This document shows positions 34,641 to 42,885 of a stretch of 64,000 bases of DNA, one piece after another. The stretch is from assembly GCA_900538705.1 (NCBI GenBank), contig UPZG01000007.1, forward strand, positions 1 to 64,000, written 5' to 3'. The stretch comes from an uncultured Porphyromonadaceae bacterium. GTDB lineage: Bacteria; Bacteroidota; Bacteroidia; Bacteroidales; Barnesiellaceae_A. Position 1 is the stretch's first letter. Each line of letters opens with the position of its first letter. The position numbers were made by a program, and so were the translations under genes. The notes below the pieces were generated by a model. The model saw nothing but the letters and a program-made list of their open reading frames with translations. It made no database searches and had not been told where the DNA came from.

Positions 34641-35462
34641 ATGAAAAACATTTCAATATTAAGCACGTTGCTCGTAGGTATGGTTGCCATGTCGGCTTGT
34701 ACCGACTATAATACGCCGGTAGCAGACCCCTTTGGTTACGAGCCGGAAGACCCTGCTCAAGCAAGCATCACCATCGAGGCTCAAGCTTACGCGCAACCAG
34801 TCGTTATAACAGATGCGAGCGCCGACACTATAGATGCTTTCACCATAGACCTCAGCGCAACTCCCGAATTGCCGTCAAACGCATCTTTCGAGTACACATT
34901 GGCTATGGCTGCGACCGAAGATATGAACAGTGCTGTAACTATCCCGGTCACCATTAACGGCAATACAGCAAAAATAGCTACCGCCGACCTCGACGCCACC
35001 GTCAAAAGCCTCTGCGGCAGCAAAGCACAAGCATACACCGTATACTCTAAACTGACAGCCGTCATACGCAGCAGCGAACGTTGCATAGAACTCTACTCCA
35101 ACACACTCGCTGCCACCATTACGCCCAAAGCCCTCCCCATAGAAAGTGCATACTATCTGATAGGAGACCTCCCCACTTGGGACTTCTCGGCTGCTGCCAA
35201 CTGGCCGTTTACAACAACCGACGGCGAAATCTTTACGATGACCGTAACCGTAACCGGACTAAGCAACTGGAAAGTCGCTCCCCAATCGGCAATAGACAAC
35301 AATGACTGGAATGTCGTATTAGGAAATACACTCCAAGACCAAAATCCTGCTATGGGAGGAACTCTGATTGCCAACGGCGGTTCAATGACACTCCCCGATG
35401 CCGGTACATACGTCATCACACTTGACATGACGTCCTATACTTACAATGTGACGCTGCAATAA
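34641..35462 (+). CDS. Short SusE/SusF-like glycan-binding lipoprotein
   Basis: 273 aa. Lipobox MSAC gives Cys20. An N-terminal SusE/F-type Ig-like domain (about 40-160) precedes one C-terminal carbohydrate-binding domain (about 165-273: ESAYYLIGDLPTWDFSAA). SusF proteins usually carry three such domains, so this is a short form with a single CBM. It lies 74 nt after susE and before a strong terminator, so it is the last gene of the susC operon proper. Confidence 0.75.
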   Translation: MKNISILSTLLVGMVAMSACTDYNTPVADPFGYEPEDPAQASITIEAQAYAQPVVITDASADTIDAFTIDLSATPELPSNASFEYTLAMAATEDMNSAVTIPVTINGNTAKIATADLDATVKSLCGSKAQAYTVYSKLTAVIRSSERCIELYSNTLAATITPKALPIESAYYLIGDLPTWDFSAAANWPFTTTDGEIFTMTVTVTGLSNWKVAPQSAIDNNDWNVVLGNTLQDQNPAMGGTLIANGGSMTLPDAGTYVITLDMTSYTYNVTLQ

Positions 35463-35481
35463 AAAATAACAACACAACCAC

Positions 35482-35512
35482 AACAAGGAGGCGCACATTA
35501 CGCCTCCTTGTT
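35482..35512 (+). terminator. Terminator of the susCDE operon
   Basis: Perfect 12-bp hairpin (AACAAGGAGGCG/CGCCTCCTTGTT) with a 7-nt loop, followed by a TTATTAT run. It lies 20 nt past the stop codon of the short SusE/F-like gene. Confidence 0.85.
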
Positions 35513-35695
35513 ATTATCACTGCCACTCTCCTAAATAATAGGCTTCTTTTTATCAACTGTGCAAAACACACCGCTTATACCATAAATAAAAACAAGGTGG
35601 CGATAGCCATATATAATATCAGCCGATAAGCTTCATAAATTCAGAAAGTTACAATAAAGACATAAACATATAATCATACATAAAATTTCCTTGAC
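35513..35695. other. Leader region of the T9SS amylase
   Basis: A 183-nt AT-rich interval between the sus operon terminator and the amylase start. A promoter is expected here because of the terminator, but no clear TTG/TAnnTTTG pair was found. Nothing else recognised. Confidence 0.4.
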
Positions 35696-38446
35696 ATGAA
35701 AAAGAATCTGCTTCTCTTTATCCTTGCCTTCATAGGCATAACTGCGGCTTCGGCTCAAGGAACAGTATCAACCGTTCCCGCCACACTCAATGCCAACGAG
35801 CAAGGAAAAATTATTTTTGAGGCTGCACCATCATCGCCTCTCTACAACTACTCGGGCGATGTATACGTACACATCGGTGTTGTCGACGGCTCCACATGGA
35901 ACTATGTTCCTGCCGATTGGGACGAAAATATCGAGAAATGCCGCATGACTCGCGAAGGTTCGGCCAAATGGTCTATCACTCTTTCGCCCACAATACGCGA
36001 ATGGTTTGGTGCCACCACTCCGGTAAAAAAGATAGGTGTCGTATTCCGTAACGAAGACGGTACGAAAAAAGGCATCGCTGCCGACCGATTCATCAACGTA
36101 GTCGACGACAACCTGTACGCCGACATCATTGTCACCCCCGAAAGCGAAATCCTGCCCATAGGAAGCAATATCACCGTAAAAGTAACAGCCACCGAGGCTG
36201 CCAATATCACGCTACACGTAACCTACCCCGGAGGAAACAATGACACATACACAAGCGACGGAGCTGCTACTTCTATGACAACCCCGTCTCTTACCCTCTC
36301 TTCAGCCGGGACACTCGCCCTATCGGCCGAGGTAACCGCCAACGGCGAAACTGCCTACAGCGAGAAAAGCATTACAGTACGTAACGAAGTTACCCATGCC
36401 ACACGTCCCGCCGGTGTAACCGAAGGCATTAACATAATAGACGACCACACCGCTACATTTGTACTGTTCGACAGCGACAAGAACGGCAAAGCCAGCGACT
36501 GCGTCTACTGGATAGGCGACCTGAACCAATGGAAGCCCCAAAACGAATATATGATGAAACGCGACGACAGCAACAAATGCTGGTGGATTACTATCAACAA
36601 CCTCGACCCCTCTGTAGAGTATGCATTCCAATACTATGTTGTCACCTCAGAAGGGACTACCGTAAGACTTGCCGACCCATATAGTACCAAGATACTCGAC
36701 CCCTGGAACGACCAATACATAGATGAAAGCGTCTATCCCGGATTGCGCGAATACCCCGCCGAATACACCTCCGACCCCGTTACGGTATTCTCCACAAAGC
36801 CCTATAAATACGACTGGGAAGTAACCGATTTCACCGTAGAAAATCGCGACAACCTCGTCATATATGAGCTGCTCATACGCGACTTTACCGAGGAAGGCAC
36901 CATCAAAGCCGCTACACAACGCCTCAACTACCTGCTTTCGTTAGGTGTTAACGCCATAGAACTCATGCCAGTACAAGAATTCGACGGCAACATCAGCTGG
37001 GGCTACAACCCGAGCTTCTTCTTTGCACTCGACAAAGCATACGGAACCGAAGAAGACTATTGCCGCTTCATCGACGAATGCCATAAACGCGGTATAGCCG
37101 TATTCCTCGACGTCGTTTATAACCACGCCACCGGCAATCACCCCTACTGCAAACTGTGGTGGAACAGCACTACAAGCAAGCCTACCGCCAACAACCCGTG
37201 GTTCAATGTCGACGCACCCCACCCCTACAGCGTATTCAACGACTTCAACCACGAATGCCCCGAAGTACGCAACTATATCAAGCGCAACCTGCAATACCTG
37301 CTCACAGAGTATAAAGTAGACGGCTTCCGTTTCGACCTCACCAAAGGATTTACACAACAATCCAGCAACGAATCTACGTCAAGCAACTACGACGCATCGC
37401 GTATAGCCATACTCAAAGACTATAATTCGGCCATTAAGGCTGTACGACCCGATGCCTGCATGATATGCGAGCACTTCTGCGCCGAAAACGAAGAGAAAGA
37501 ACTGGCTCAAAATGGTATCATGCTTTGGCGCAAACTCAACAACGCATACTGCCAGACAGCTATGGGTTATCAGGAATCGAGCTCGTTTACCGATTTGTAT
37601 GCCGACAACAATCGGATGCCCTACAATAGCCTGGTAGGCTTCATGGAGAGCCACGACGAGGAGCGCACCCAATACAAAGCACTCACATACGGTATTTCAT
37701 CCATAGCCAACAACATTGAGACCCGCATGAGTCAAGCCATCTGCAACGCAGCCATGTTCCTTACTGTTCCCGGACCCAAAATGATATGGCAATTCGGCGA
37801 ACTCGGCTACGACATCAGTGGTGGCAATGGCGATACCGACCCTAAAGAGCCCCACTGGGAATATTATGACGACCCAGCCCGCCACAGTCTATACACTGCA
37901 TACAGCAAACTAAACACCCTTCGCAACTCATATCCCGAACTCTTTGCCACCAATGCCTCATTCTCATGGAATGCATCGCAAAACGATTGGAGCGGTGGCC
38001 GATATGTTTATCTGGGTACTCCCTCGGGCGACAAACACGTTGTAGTAGCTGCCAACTTTACCGAGTATGAATCTACCCTCACTCTTAACTTTGCACATAC
38101 CGGTACATGGAATGAGTTGCTGAGCGGTTCACAACTCAATACCACTAACACTACCTATAGACTCTCAGTACCGGCACACAGTTGTGTAGTATATACCGAC
38201 TTCACAGTCTCGGGTATCGAAGACATCACAGTCGATAAGACTCCCCTCTCCACATACCCCAATCCGGCTACCGATTACGTATATGTTGGCGAAAACGGCA
38301 AACTCACCGTAATGAACCTGGCCGGCGCAACACTTGCCGAAACATATGGAAACTGCATCGAAGTAAGCGAGCTGCCACAAGGTATCTACCTTTTGAAAAT
38401 GGAAAGTAACGGTAAAAGCCAAGTTGCAAAATTTATAAAACAATAA
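35696..38446 (+). CDS. T9SS-exported GH13 alpha-amylase
   Basis: 916 aa. Signal peptide (1-20), N-terminal beta domains (about 21-250), a CBM48-like domain (about 255-345: VYWIGDLNQWKPQNEY), and a GH13 barrel: AFFLDVVYNHA-type motif (VFLDVVYNHATGNHP), GFRFDLTKG with nucleophile Asp547, ICEHF with acid Glu592, ESHDEER with Asp654. The C-terminus (about 840-916; PLSTYPNPATDYVYV... GIYLLKMESNGK) is a typical T9SS type-A sorting domain. It has no lipobox, unlike SusG. It would degrade starch outside the cell and feed the SusCD system upstream. Promoter not identified. Confidence 0.88.
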   Translation: MKKNLLLFILAFIGITAASAQGTVSTVPATLNANEQGKIIFEAAPSSPLYNYSGDVYVHIGVVDGSTWNYVPADWDENIEKCRMTREGSAKWSITLSPTIREWFGATTPVKKIGVVFRNEDGTKKGIAADRFINVVDDNLYADIIVTPESEILPIGSNITVKVTATEAANITLHVTYPGGNNDTYTSDGAATSMTTPSLTLSSAGTLALSAEVTANGETAYSEKSITVRNEVTHATRPAGVTEGINIIDDHTATFVLFDSDKNGKASDCVYWIGDLNQWKPQNEYMMKRDDSNKCWWITINNLDPSVEYAFQYYVVTSEGTTVRLADPYSTKILDPWNDQYIDESVYPGLREYPAEYTSDPVTVFSTKPYKYDWEVTDFTVENRDNLVIYELLIRDFTEEGTIKAATQRLNYLLSLGVNAIELMPVQEFDGNISWGYNPSFFFALDKAYGTEEDYCRFIDECHKRGIAVFLDVVYNHATGNHPYCKLWWNSTTSKPTANNPWFNVDAPHPYSVFNDFNHECPEVRNYIKRNLQYLLTEYKVDGFRFDLTKGFTQQSSNESTSSNYDASRIAILKDYNSAIKAVRPDACMICEHFCAENEEKELAQNGIMLWRKLNNAYCQTAMGYQESSSFTDLYADNNRMPYNSLVGFMESHDEERTQYKALTYGISSIANNIETRMSQAICNAAMFLTVPGPKMIWQFGELGYDISGGNGDTDPKEPHWEYYDDPARHSLYTAYSKLNTLRNSYPELFATNASFSWNASQNDWSGGRYVYLGTPSGDKHVVVAANFTEYESTLTLNFAHTGTWNELLSGSQLNTTNTTYRLSVPAHSCVVYTDFTVSGIEDITVDKTPLSTYPNPATDYVYVGENGKLTVMNLAGATLAETYGNCIEVSELPQGIYLLKMESNGKSQVAKFIKQ

Positions 38447-38467
38447 AAGAAAACCCACTATATTCAG

Positions 38468-38503
38468 ACTCCCCCTCCAGTCTAAAAAGGCTGGAGGGGG
38501 AGT
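38468..38503 (+). terminator. Terminator of the amylase gene
   Basis: Perfect 13-bp hairpin ACTCCCCCTCCAG/CTGGAGGGGGAGT with a 10-nt loop, about 22 nt past the stop codon. Confidence 0.85.
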
Positions 38504-38662
38504 TGTATAATAACACCTATAAATGTTAATACAACCTATCTATGTAAAAATAGAGAATGAAGAAGTATTTTTATGCATAACAGCTCAAAGAATATGCTTT
38601 TTAGGTTTTTTTTTGTCATATACTTGCTTTTTTCAAAATATTCTCCATATCTTTATAGCTGA

Positions 38663-38701
38663 TTTGAAAAACTGCTTTTCAAACTCAGAATATATTTGAG
38701 A
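38663..38701 (+). promoter_or_regulatory. -7 box and two dyads before the repressor-like gene
   Basis: TATATTTG at 38691-38698 is a -7 box. An 8-bp inverted repeat TTTGAAAA-ACTGC-TTTTCAAA (38663-38683) covers the -33 region, and a second near-perfect dyad (CTCAGAATATATTTGAG, 38685-38701, 7 of 8 pairs) covers the -7 box. This is the layout expected for an autoregulated repressor. Confidence 0.5.
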
Positions 38702-38710
38702 TAAAGCATA

Positions 38711-39157
38711 ATGGAGAACCAATTTAACAAGACACAGATGGACAGTACTTTTTTTACCCGGTTGGACGAATTCATGCAATACAAAGGCTTGAACGACAAC
38801 AAGATTACAGTACAAGCTAAAATTGCGGTGGGTACTTTAGGTAAACAACGCAGGAGCGGTAAGGGATTGTCTTACGACAGTATCGTAAAGATACTACGTA
38901 CATATCCCGAGTTAAATCCCGCATGGCTTATGTTGGGCGAGGGTGAAATGCTCAAAAAGAACGAGCAACCGCCCGCCAATCTCGTAACAATCCTCGAAAT
39001 TGTATCGAGTCAAAACGCAATTATCAAAAAACAACACGAGAAAGTAGACTTACTGATAAGCCAACTCGATTACATCCGCACACAAATATCTACCGAACAG
39101 GAAATTACCCGTCGCATTGCCGAGCATCTACAAGTAAATACAGGTAGACAATGGTAA
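38711..39157 (+). CDS. Repressor-like HTH protein with C-terminal coiled coil
   Basis: 148 aa (a second in-frame ATG at 38738 may be the true start, since transcription begins near 38705). The N-terminal 70 residues look like a Bacteroidota phage-repressor-type helix-turn-helix: DEFMQYKGLNDNKIT, VGTLGKQRRSGKGLSYDSIVKIL and the signature LNPAWLMLGEGEML. The rest (about 90-140) is a charged amphipathic helix (VSSQNAIIKKQHEKVDLLISQL), probably a coiled-coil oligomerisation region. There is no LexA/peptidase domain and no phage genes nearby. Its target is likely its own promoter (two dyads upstream). Confidence 0.7.
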   Translation: MENQFNKTQMDSTFFTRLDEFMQYKGLNDNKITVQAKIAVGTLGKQRRSGKGLSYDSIVKILRTYPELNPAWLMLGEGEMLKKNEQPPANLVTILEIVSSQNAIIKKQHEKVDLLISQLDYIRTQISTEQEITRRIAEHLQVNTGRQW

Positions 39158-39176
39158 AATAAACGGCCTGATATAT

Positions 39177-39217
39177 AACGAGGCTGTGACAAGATGAAAA
39201 TCTGTCACAGCCTCGTT
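39177..39217 (+). terminator. Terminator of the repressor-like gene
   Basis: Perfect 15-bp hairpin AACGAGGCTGTGACA/TGTCACAGCCTCGTT with an 11-nt loop, 20 nt past the stop codon, followed by GTTTAT. Confidence 0.8.
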
Positions 39218-39336
39218 GTTTATACTCGGAATTCTTCTATCTGACAGTATGCACCACCCCATAAAGAATATTACAATACAGAAGGCTCTATCAGACATCA
39301 TATCCACCAACTACTACCTAACAAGCCACATAAAAC

Positions 39337-39668
39337 CAAAAGAGAAAAGCTCTCCCGAACTTTTCTCTTTTGTTGTAACAATCAGCATCAATTTTTGCCT
39401 TGCGGTTCCTTGTCCTCTCGCGGGAGTCGCGCTCTACACGTGACTCCCAAATTCCGAACCTTTAACAAGGCTTCAATCATACTACCTAAACAATCTTTCC
39501 TAACTATCGAAAACCTTCTTACTTTAACAAACTATTCCTTAAAAACAATCTTACCTTACAAATAATGAAAACCTTTTCGATAAAACCAATCTTTACCTTA
39601 ACCCTATTGTATATCTACCACTTATGAGTGGCGTGATTAACTGTTTATGTTAATTTTTTTGTTAATCA
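39337..39668 (-). ncRNA. Candidate structured non-coding RNA (minus strand)
   Basis: A promoter at 39674-39704 would start a minus-strand transcript at about 39668. Its 5' end forms a 9-bp stem (39661-39669 with 39633-39641). Further on lies a C-poor stretch with three copies of GG(T/A)AAGATTG-type motifs, then a three-part stem: 39397-39402/39466-39471, 39404-39408/39456-39460 and 39422-39428/39442-39448, all perfect. It ends in a 13-bp hairpin at 39337-39372. No open frame with a start codon and domain is present on this strand. It does not show RNase P, tmRNA, SRP or tRNA signatures. Length about 330 nt. Confidence 0.55.
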
Positions 39669-39673
39669 CAATG

Positions 39674-39704
39674 CAAAGATAACACTCGATACTATTCTAC
39701 GCAA
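39674..39704 (-). promoter_or_regulatory. Strong promoter of the candidate RNA
   Basis: TTG (complement of 39702-39704), 20 nt, TATCTTTG (complement of 39674-39681). The 13 nt around -33 (39693-39705) are identical to the promoter at 67-79, with identical spacing. Confidence 0.7.
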
Positions 39705-39787
39705 GCATAAAAGAGAATTTTTTATCTCGAGATTATGCAAACGTGTGCACAACTCTTATTCTCTGCTACTTAGCACAATATAAAATA

Positions 39788-39994
39788 TTACGGCACGTCG
39801 TATCTTCGCGGGAGCTTACAATTGAAACAGCCCCGATAAATCGGTACCAGACATCGCTTGTTACACACATCGCATGTCCCATTTACAACGGCCTGAAAAT
39901 TAAATAAAAAAGCGATAACGACACATGCAATATAAATACGACAGTACCGACTCACAACGGCAACCGTTATACAACTTGCTACCGGCATAAACAA
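39788..39994 (-). CDS. Possible small zinc-ribbon membrane peptide
   Basis: 68 aa. One hydrophobic helix (about 17-34) and a Cys cluster CDVC...C...CFNC near the C-terminus that could bind zinc. Upstream on the minus strand is a TAAATTTG-like -7 box (complement of 40060-40067), without a -33 partner. No family recognised. It could equally be a chance reading frame in the intergenic region before lysS. Confidence 0.25.
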   Translation of the reverse strand: MFMPVASCITVAVVSRYCRIYIACVVIAFLFNFQAVVNGTCDVCNKRCLVPIYRGCFNCKLPRRYDVP

Positions 39995-40069
39995 CTATCT
40001 TATAACCCAATATAACAATATGCCATAACATATTAGCGATATTATGCACTCCTAAATGCCAAATTTACT

Positions 40070-40099
40070 TTGCAATTGTACGCTTTTGCATTATCTTTG
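40070..40099 (+). promoter_or_regulatory. Promoter of lysS
   Basis: TTG at 40070-40072, 19-nt spacer, TATCTTTG at 40092-40099: a perfect promoter. Start point near 40106, which excludes the GTG at 40102 and sets the lysS start at 40123. Confidence 0.85.
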
Positions 40100-40122
40100 C
40101 AGTGAATACGAATAAAGGTAAT

Positions 40123-41859
40123 ATGAATACACTAGAACTAAGCGAACAAGAAATAATACGCCGCAATAGCATGGACGAATTACGGCGTATGGGCATAGAG
40201 CCCTATCCTGCCGCAGAATATCCTGTAAATGCCTATACGACAGAAATAAAAGAGACATTCAGCGACGATGCGCCTCAACGAGAAGTGTCAGTAGCAGGTC
40301 GTATCATGAGCCGCCGTATCATGGGTAAAGCTTCATTTATGGAGCTGAAAGACTCAAAAGGGAGAATACAAGTTTACATATCACGCGATGACCTTTGCCC
40401 CGGCGACGACAAAGAGCTATACAACACAGTATTCAAAAAGTTGCTCGACATAGGCGACTTTGTAGGCATCGAAGGCTACGTTTTCCGTACACAAACCGGA
40501 GAGATAACTATACATGCCCGCAAGCTGACAGTCCTCTCCAAATCGCTGCGTCCGCTTCCCATCGTCAAAACCAAAGATGGCGTAGTGTACGATGCCTTCA
40601 ACGATCCCGAATTACGATACAGACAACGCTACGTCGACCTGATTGTCAACGAAGGCGTAAAAGATATATTTCTGAAACGCACCAAGATGGTCAATGCCAT
40701 GCGCAACTTTATCAACGCACATGGCTACGTCGAGGTTGATACTCCCGTTTTACAACCCATTCCCGGTGGAGCTGCAGCCCGCCCCTTCATCACACATCAC
40801 AACGCTCTCGATATTCCGCTATACTTACGCATTGCCAATGAGCTATACCTGAAACGGCTCATTGTGGGTGGCTTTGAAGGCGTATATGAATTCTCGCGCG
40901 ACTTCCGCAACGAAGGTATGGACCGTACCCACAATCCCGAGTTTACCGTCATGGAGATGTATGTCTCTTACAAAGATTATAACTGGATGATGAAGTTCAC
41001 CGAAGAGATGTTGGAGACTATCTGCCTCGCTGTAAACGGTACGACCGAAGTTATGGTAGGAGAAAACAAAATCAGCTTCAAAGCTCCATACAAACGCATC
41101 ACCATGCTCGACTCCATACGTGAGCACACAGGTATAGACATCAGCGGTATGGATGAAGACCAGCTGCGCGAGACCTGCAAAAAACTCAATATCGAGGTTG
41201 ACGAGACCATGGGCAAAGGCAAACTCATCGACGAGATTTTCGGTGCCAAATGTGAAGGCAACTACATACAACCCACATTCATCATCGACTATCCCATTGA
41301 GATGTCGCCTCTCACCAAACGTCATCGCAACAACCCCCAATTAACAGAACGCTTCGAGCTGATGGTCAACGGCAAGGAACTTGCCAACGCCTACTCTGAA
41401 CTAAACGACCCCATAGACCAGCGTGAGCGCTTCCAAGAGCAACTCCGACTCTCTGAAAAGGGCGACGATGAAGCCATGTTTATCGACCAAGACTTTTTGC
41501 GTGCCCTTGAGTATGGTATGCCCCCAACTGCAGGTATAGGTATAGGTATGGACCGTCTTGCCATGCTTATGACCAACCAAAATACCATCCAAGAAGTACT
41601 CCTTTTCCCGCAAATGCGACCCGAGAAGGTACAAAAACGCGACTCTGAAGCCTCATACACACAAAACGGTATACCCGCCGAGTGGGTCGCTCCATTACAA
41701 AAAGCCGGTTACCTCACAGTAAGCTCTCTTGCCGAAGCTCAACCCGGCAAGCTACACCAAGAACTGTGCGGCATCAACAAAAAATACAAACTCAATTTAG
41801 CCAATCCCACGATCGACGAGATATCCGCATGGATAGAGCGGTCGAAAAACCAACAGTAA
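40123..41859 (+). CDS. lysS: Lysyl-tRNA synthetase (class II)
   Basis: 578 aa. OB-fold anticodon domain (about 40-150: VSVAGRIMSRRIMGKASFMELKD), then the class II catalytic core: FLKRTKMVNAMRNF, motif 2 FEGVYEFSRDFRNEGMDRTHNPEFT, and motif 3 PTAGIGIGMDRLAMLMTN. An extra ~75-residue C-terminal tail (PAEWVAPLQKAGYLTVSSL...) is usual in Bacteroidota LysS. It attaches lysine to tRNA-Lys. gpsA starts 1 nt after its stop codon. Confidence 0.97.
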   Translation: MNTLELSEQEIIRRNSMDELRRMGIEPYPAAEYPVNAYTTEIKETFSDDAPQREVSVAGRIMSRRIMGKASFMELKDSKGRIQVYISRDDLCPGDDKELYNTVFKKLLDIGDFVGIEGYVFRTQTGEITIHARKLTVLSKSLRPLPIVKTKDGVVYDAFNDPELRYRQRYVDLIVNEGVKDIFLKRTKMVNAMRNFINAHGYVEVDTPVLQPIPGGAAARPFITHHNALDIPLYLRIANELYLKRLIVGGFEGVYEFSRDFRNEGMDRTHNPEFTVMEMYVSYKDYNWMMKFTEEMLETICLAVNGTTEVMVGENKISFKAPYKRITMLDSIREHTGIDISGMDEDQLRETCKKLNIEVDETMGKGKLIDEIFGAKCEGNYIQPTFIIDYPIEMSPLTKRHRNNPQLTERFELMVNGKELANAYSELNDPIDQRERFQEQLRLSEKGDDEAMFIDQDFLRALEYGMPPTAGIGIGMDRLAMLMTNQNTIQEVLLFPQMRPEKVQKRDSEASYTQNGIPAEWVAPLQKAGYLTVSSLAEAQPGKLHQELCGINKKYKLNLANPTIDEISAWIERSKNQQ

Positions 41860-41860
41860 A

Positions 41861-42859
41861 ATGCAACCAATCGGTAAAATAGCTATCTTGGGAGGCGGTA
41901 GCTGGGCAACAGCCCTCGCCAAACTGGTACTCAACAACGAGGAAAATATCCTATGGTATATGCGACGCGACGACCGCATCGCCGATTTCAAACGCGACGG
42001 CCATAACCCCGCCTATCTCACCGATGTAGCCTTCGACCCCGACAGGATAGAATTCAGCTCCAACATCAACGAAGTGGTAGACAAAGCCGATACCATCGTA
42101 CTGGCCACCCCATCGCCCTACCTGAAGTCGCACCTCGAGAAGCTGACGACAAGCTTAAAAGGGAAATTTGTCGTTACAGCTATCAAAGGCATAGTGCCCG
42201 ACGAAAACTTGGTTGTGTCGAGTTACTTCAAGCAAGTCTACGACGTACCTTACAATATGGTGGCAGTAATAGGTGGCCCATGCCACGCCGAAGAGGTAGC
42301 CTTGGAAAGACTCTCATATCTGACTGTCGCCTGTGAGGAAATAGAGCGGGCACGGAGTTTTGCCTCGGTATTGTCCTGCAACAAACTGCGGGCAATCGTC
42401 TCTACAGATGTCATCGGCATTGAATACTGCGCCGTACTTAAAAACGTATATGCTATAGCATCGGGCATCTGCTCGGGTATGAGATACGGAGACAACTTCC
42501 AAGCCATGCTCGTCTCCAATGCGCTGAAAGAAATGTCGCACTTCCTCAGTGCCGTTTCGCCCGAGATAACCCGCGATATGAGCGACAGCGTATATCTGGG
42601 CGACCTACTCGTCACGTCATACTCCCGGTTCAGTCGCAACCACAATTTCGGCACCATGATAGGCCGGGGCTACTCGGTAAAATCGGCTCAGGTAGAAATG
42701 GACATGATTGCCGAAGGTTACTATGGTACCAAGTGCATGCACGAGCTCAACAGCAAATACGAAGTACCCATGCCTATACTCGACTGCGTCTACGACATAC
42801 TATACCGCCGCGCATCGATACACAAAACCATTGCCCGCATGGCCGATACGTTCCTTTGA
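41861..42859 (+). CDS. gpsA: Glycerol-3-phosphate dehydrogenase [NAD(P)+]
   Basis: 332 aa. N-terminal Rossmann motif AILGGGSWATALAK (residues 8-21), VLATPSPYLKSHL, the catalytic-lysine segment SVTAIKGI-type (VVTAIKGIVPDE), GGPCHAEEVA and GIEYCAVLKNVYAIASG. It makes sn-glycerol 3-phosphate for phospholipids. It lies 1 nt after lysS and 26 nt before pgi, so lysS-gpsA-pgi is an operon. Confidence 0.95.
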   Translation: MQPIGKIAILGGGSWATALAKLVLNNEENILWYMRRDDRIADFKRDGHNPAYLTDVAFDPDRIEFSSNINEVVDKADTIVLATPSPYLKSHLEKLTTSLKGKFVVTAIKGIVPDENLVVSSYFKQVYDVPYNMVAVIGGPCHAEEVALERLSYLTVACEEIERARSFASVLSCNKLRAIVSTDVIGIEYCAVLKNVYAIASGICSGMRYGDNFQAMLVSNALKEMSHFLSAVSPEITRDMSDSVYLGDLLVTSYSRFSRNHNFGTMIGRGYSVKSAQVEMDMIAEGYYGTKCMHELNSKYEVPMPILDCVYDILYRRASIHKTIARMADTFL

Positions 42860-42885
42860 TAATAAAACCCATAAATATAACTACA

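Noticed and set aside
39397..39471. Possible tRNA or RNase P-like segment
   Set aside because: The nested stems do not make a cloverleaf, there is no T-loop or CCA context, and the conserved RNase P, SRP and tmRNA motifs are absent.
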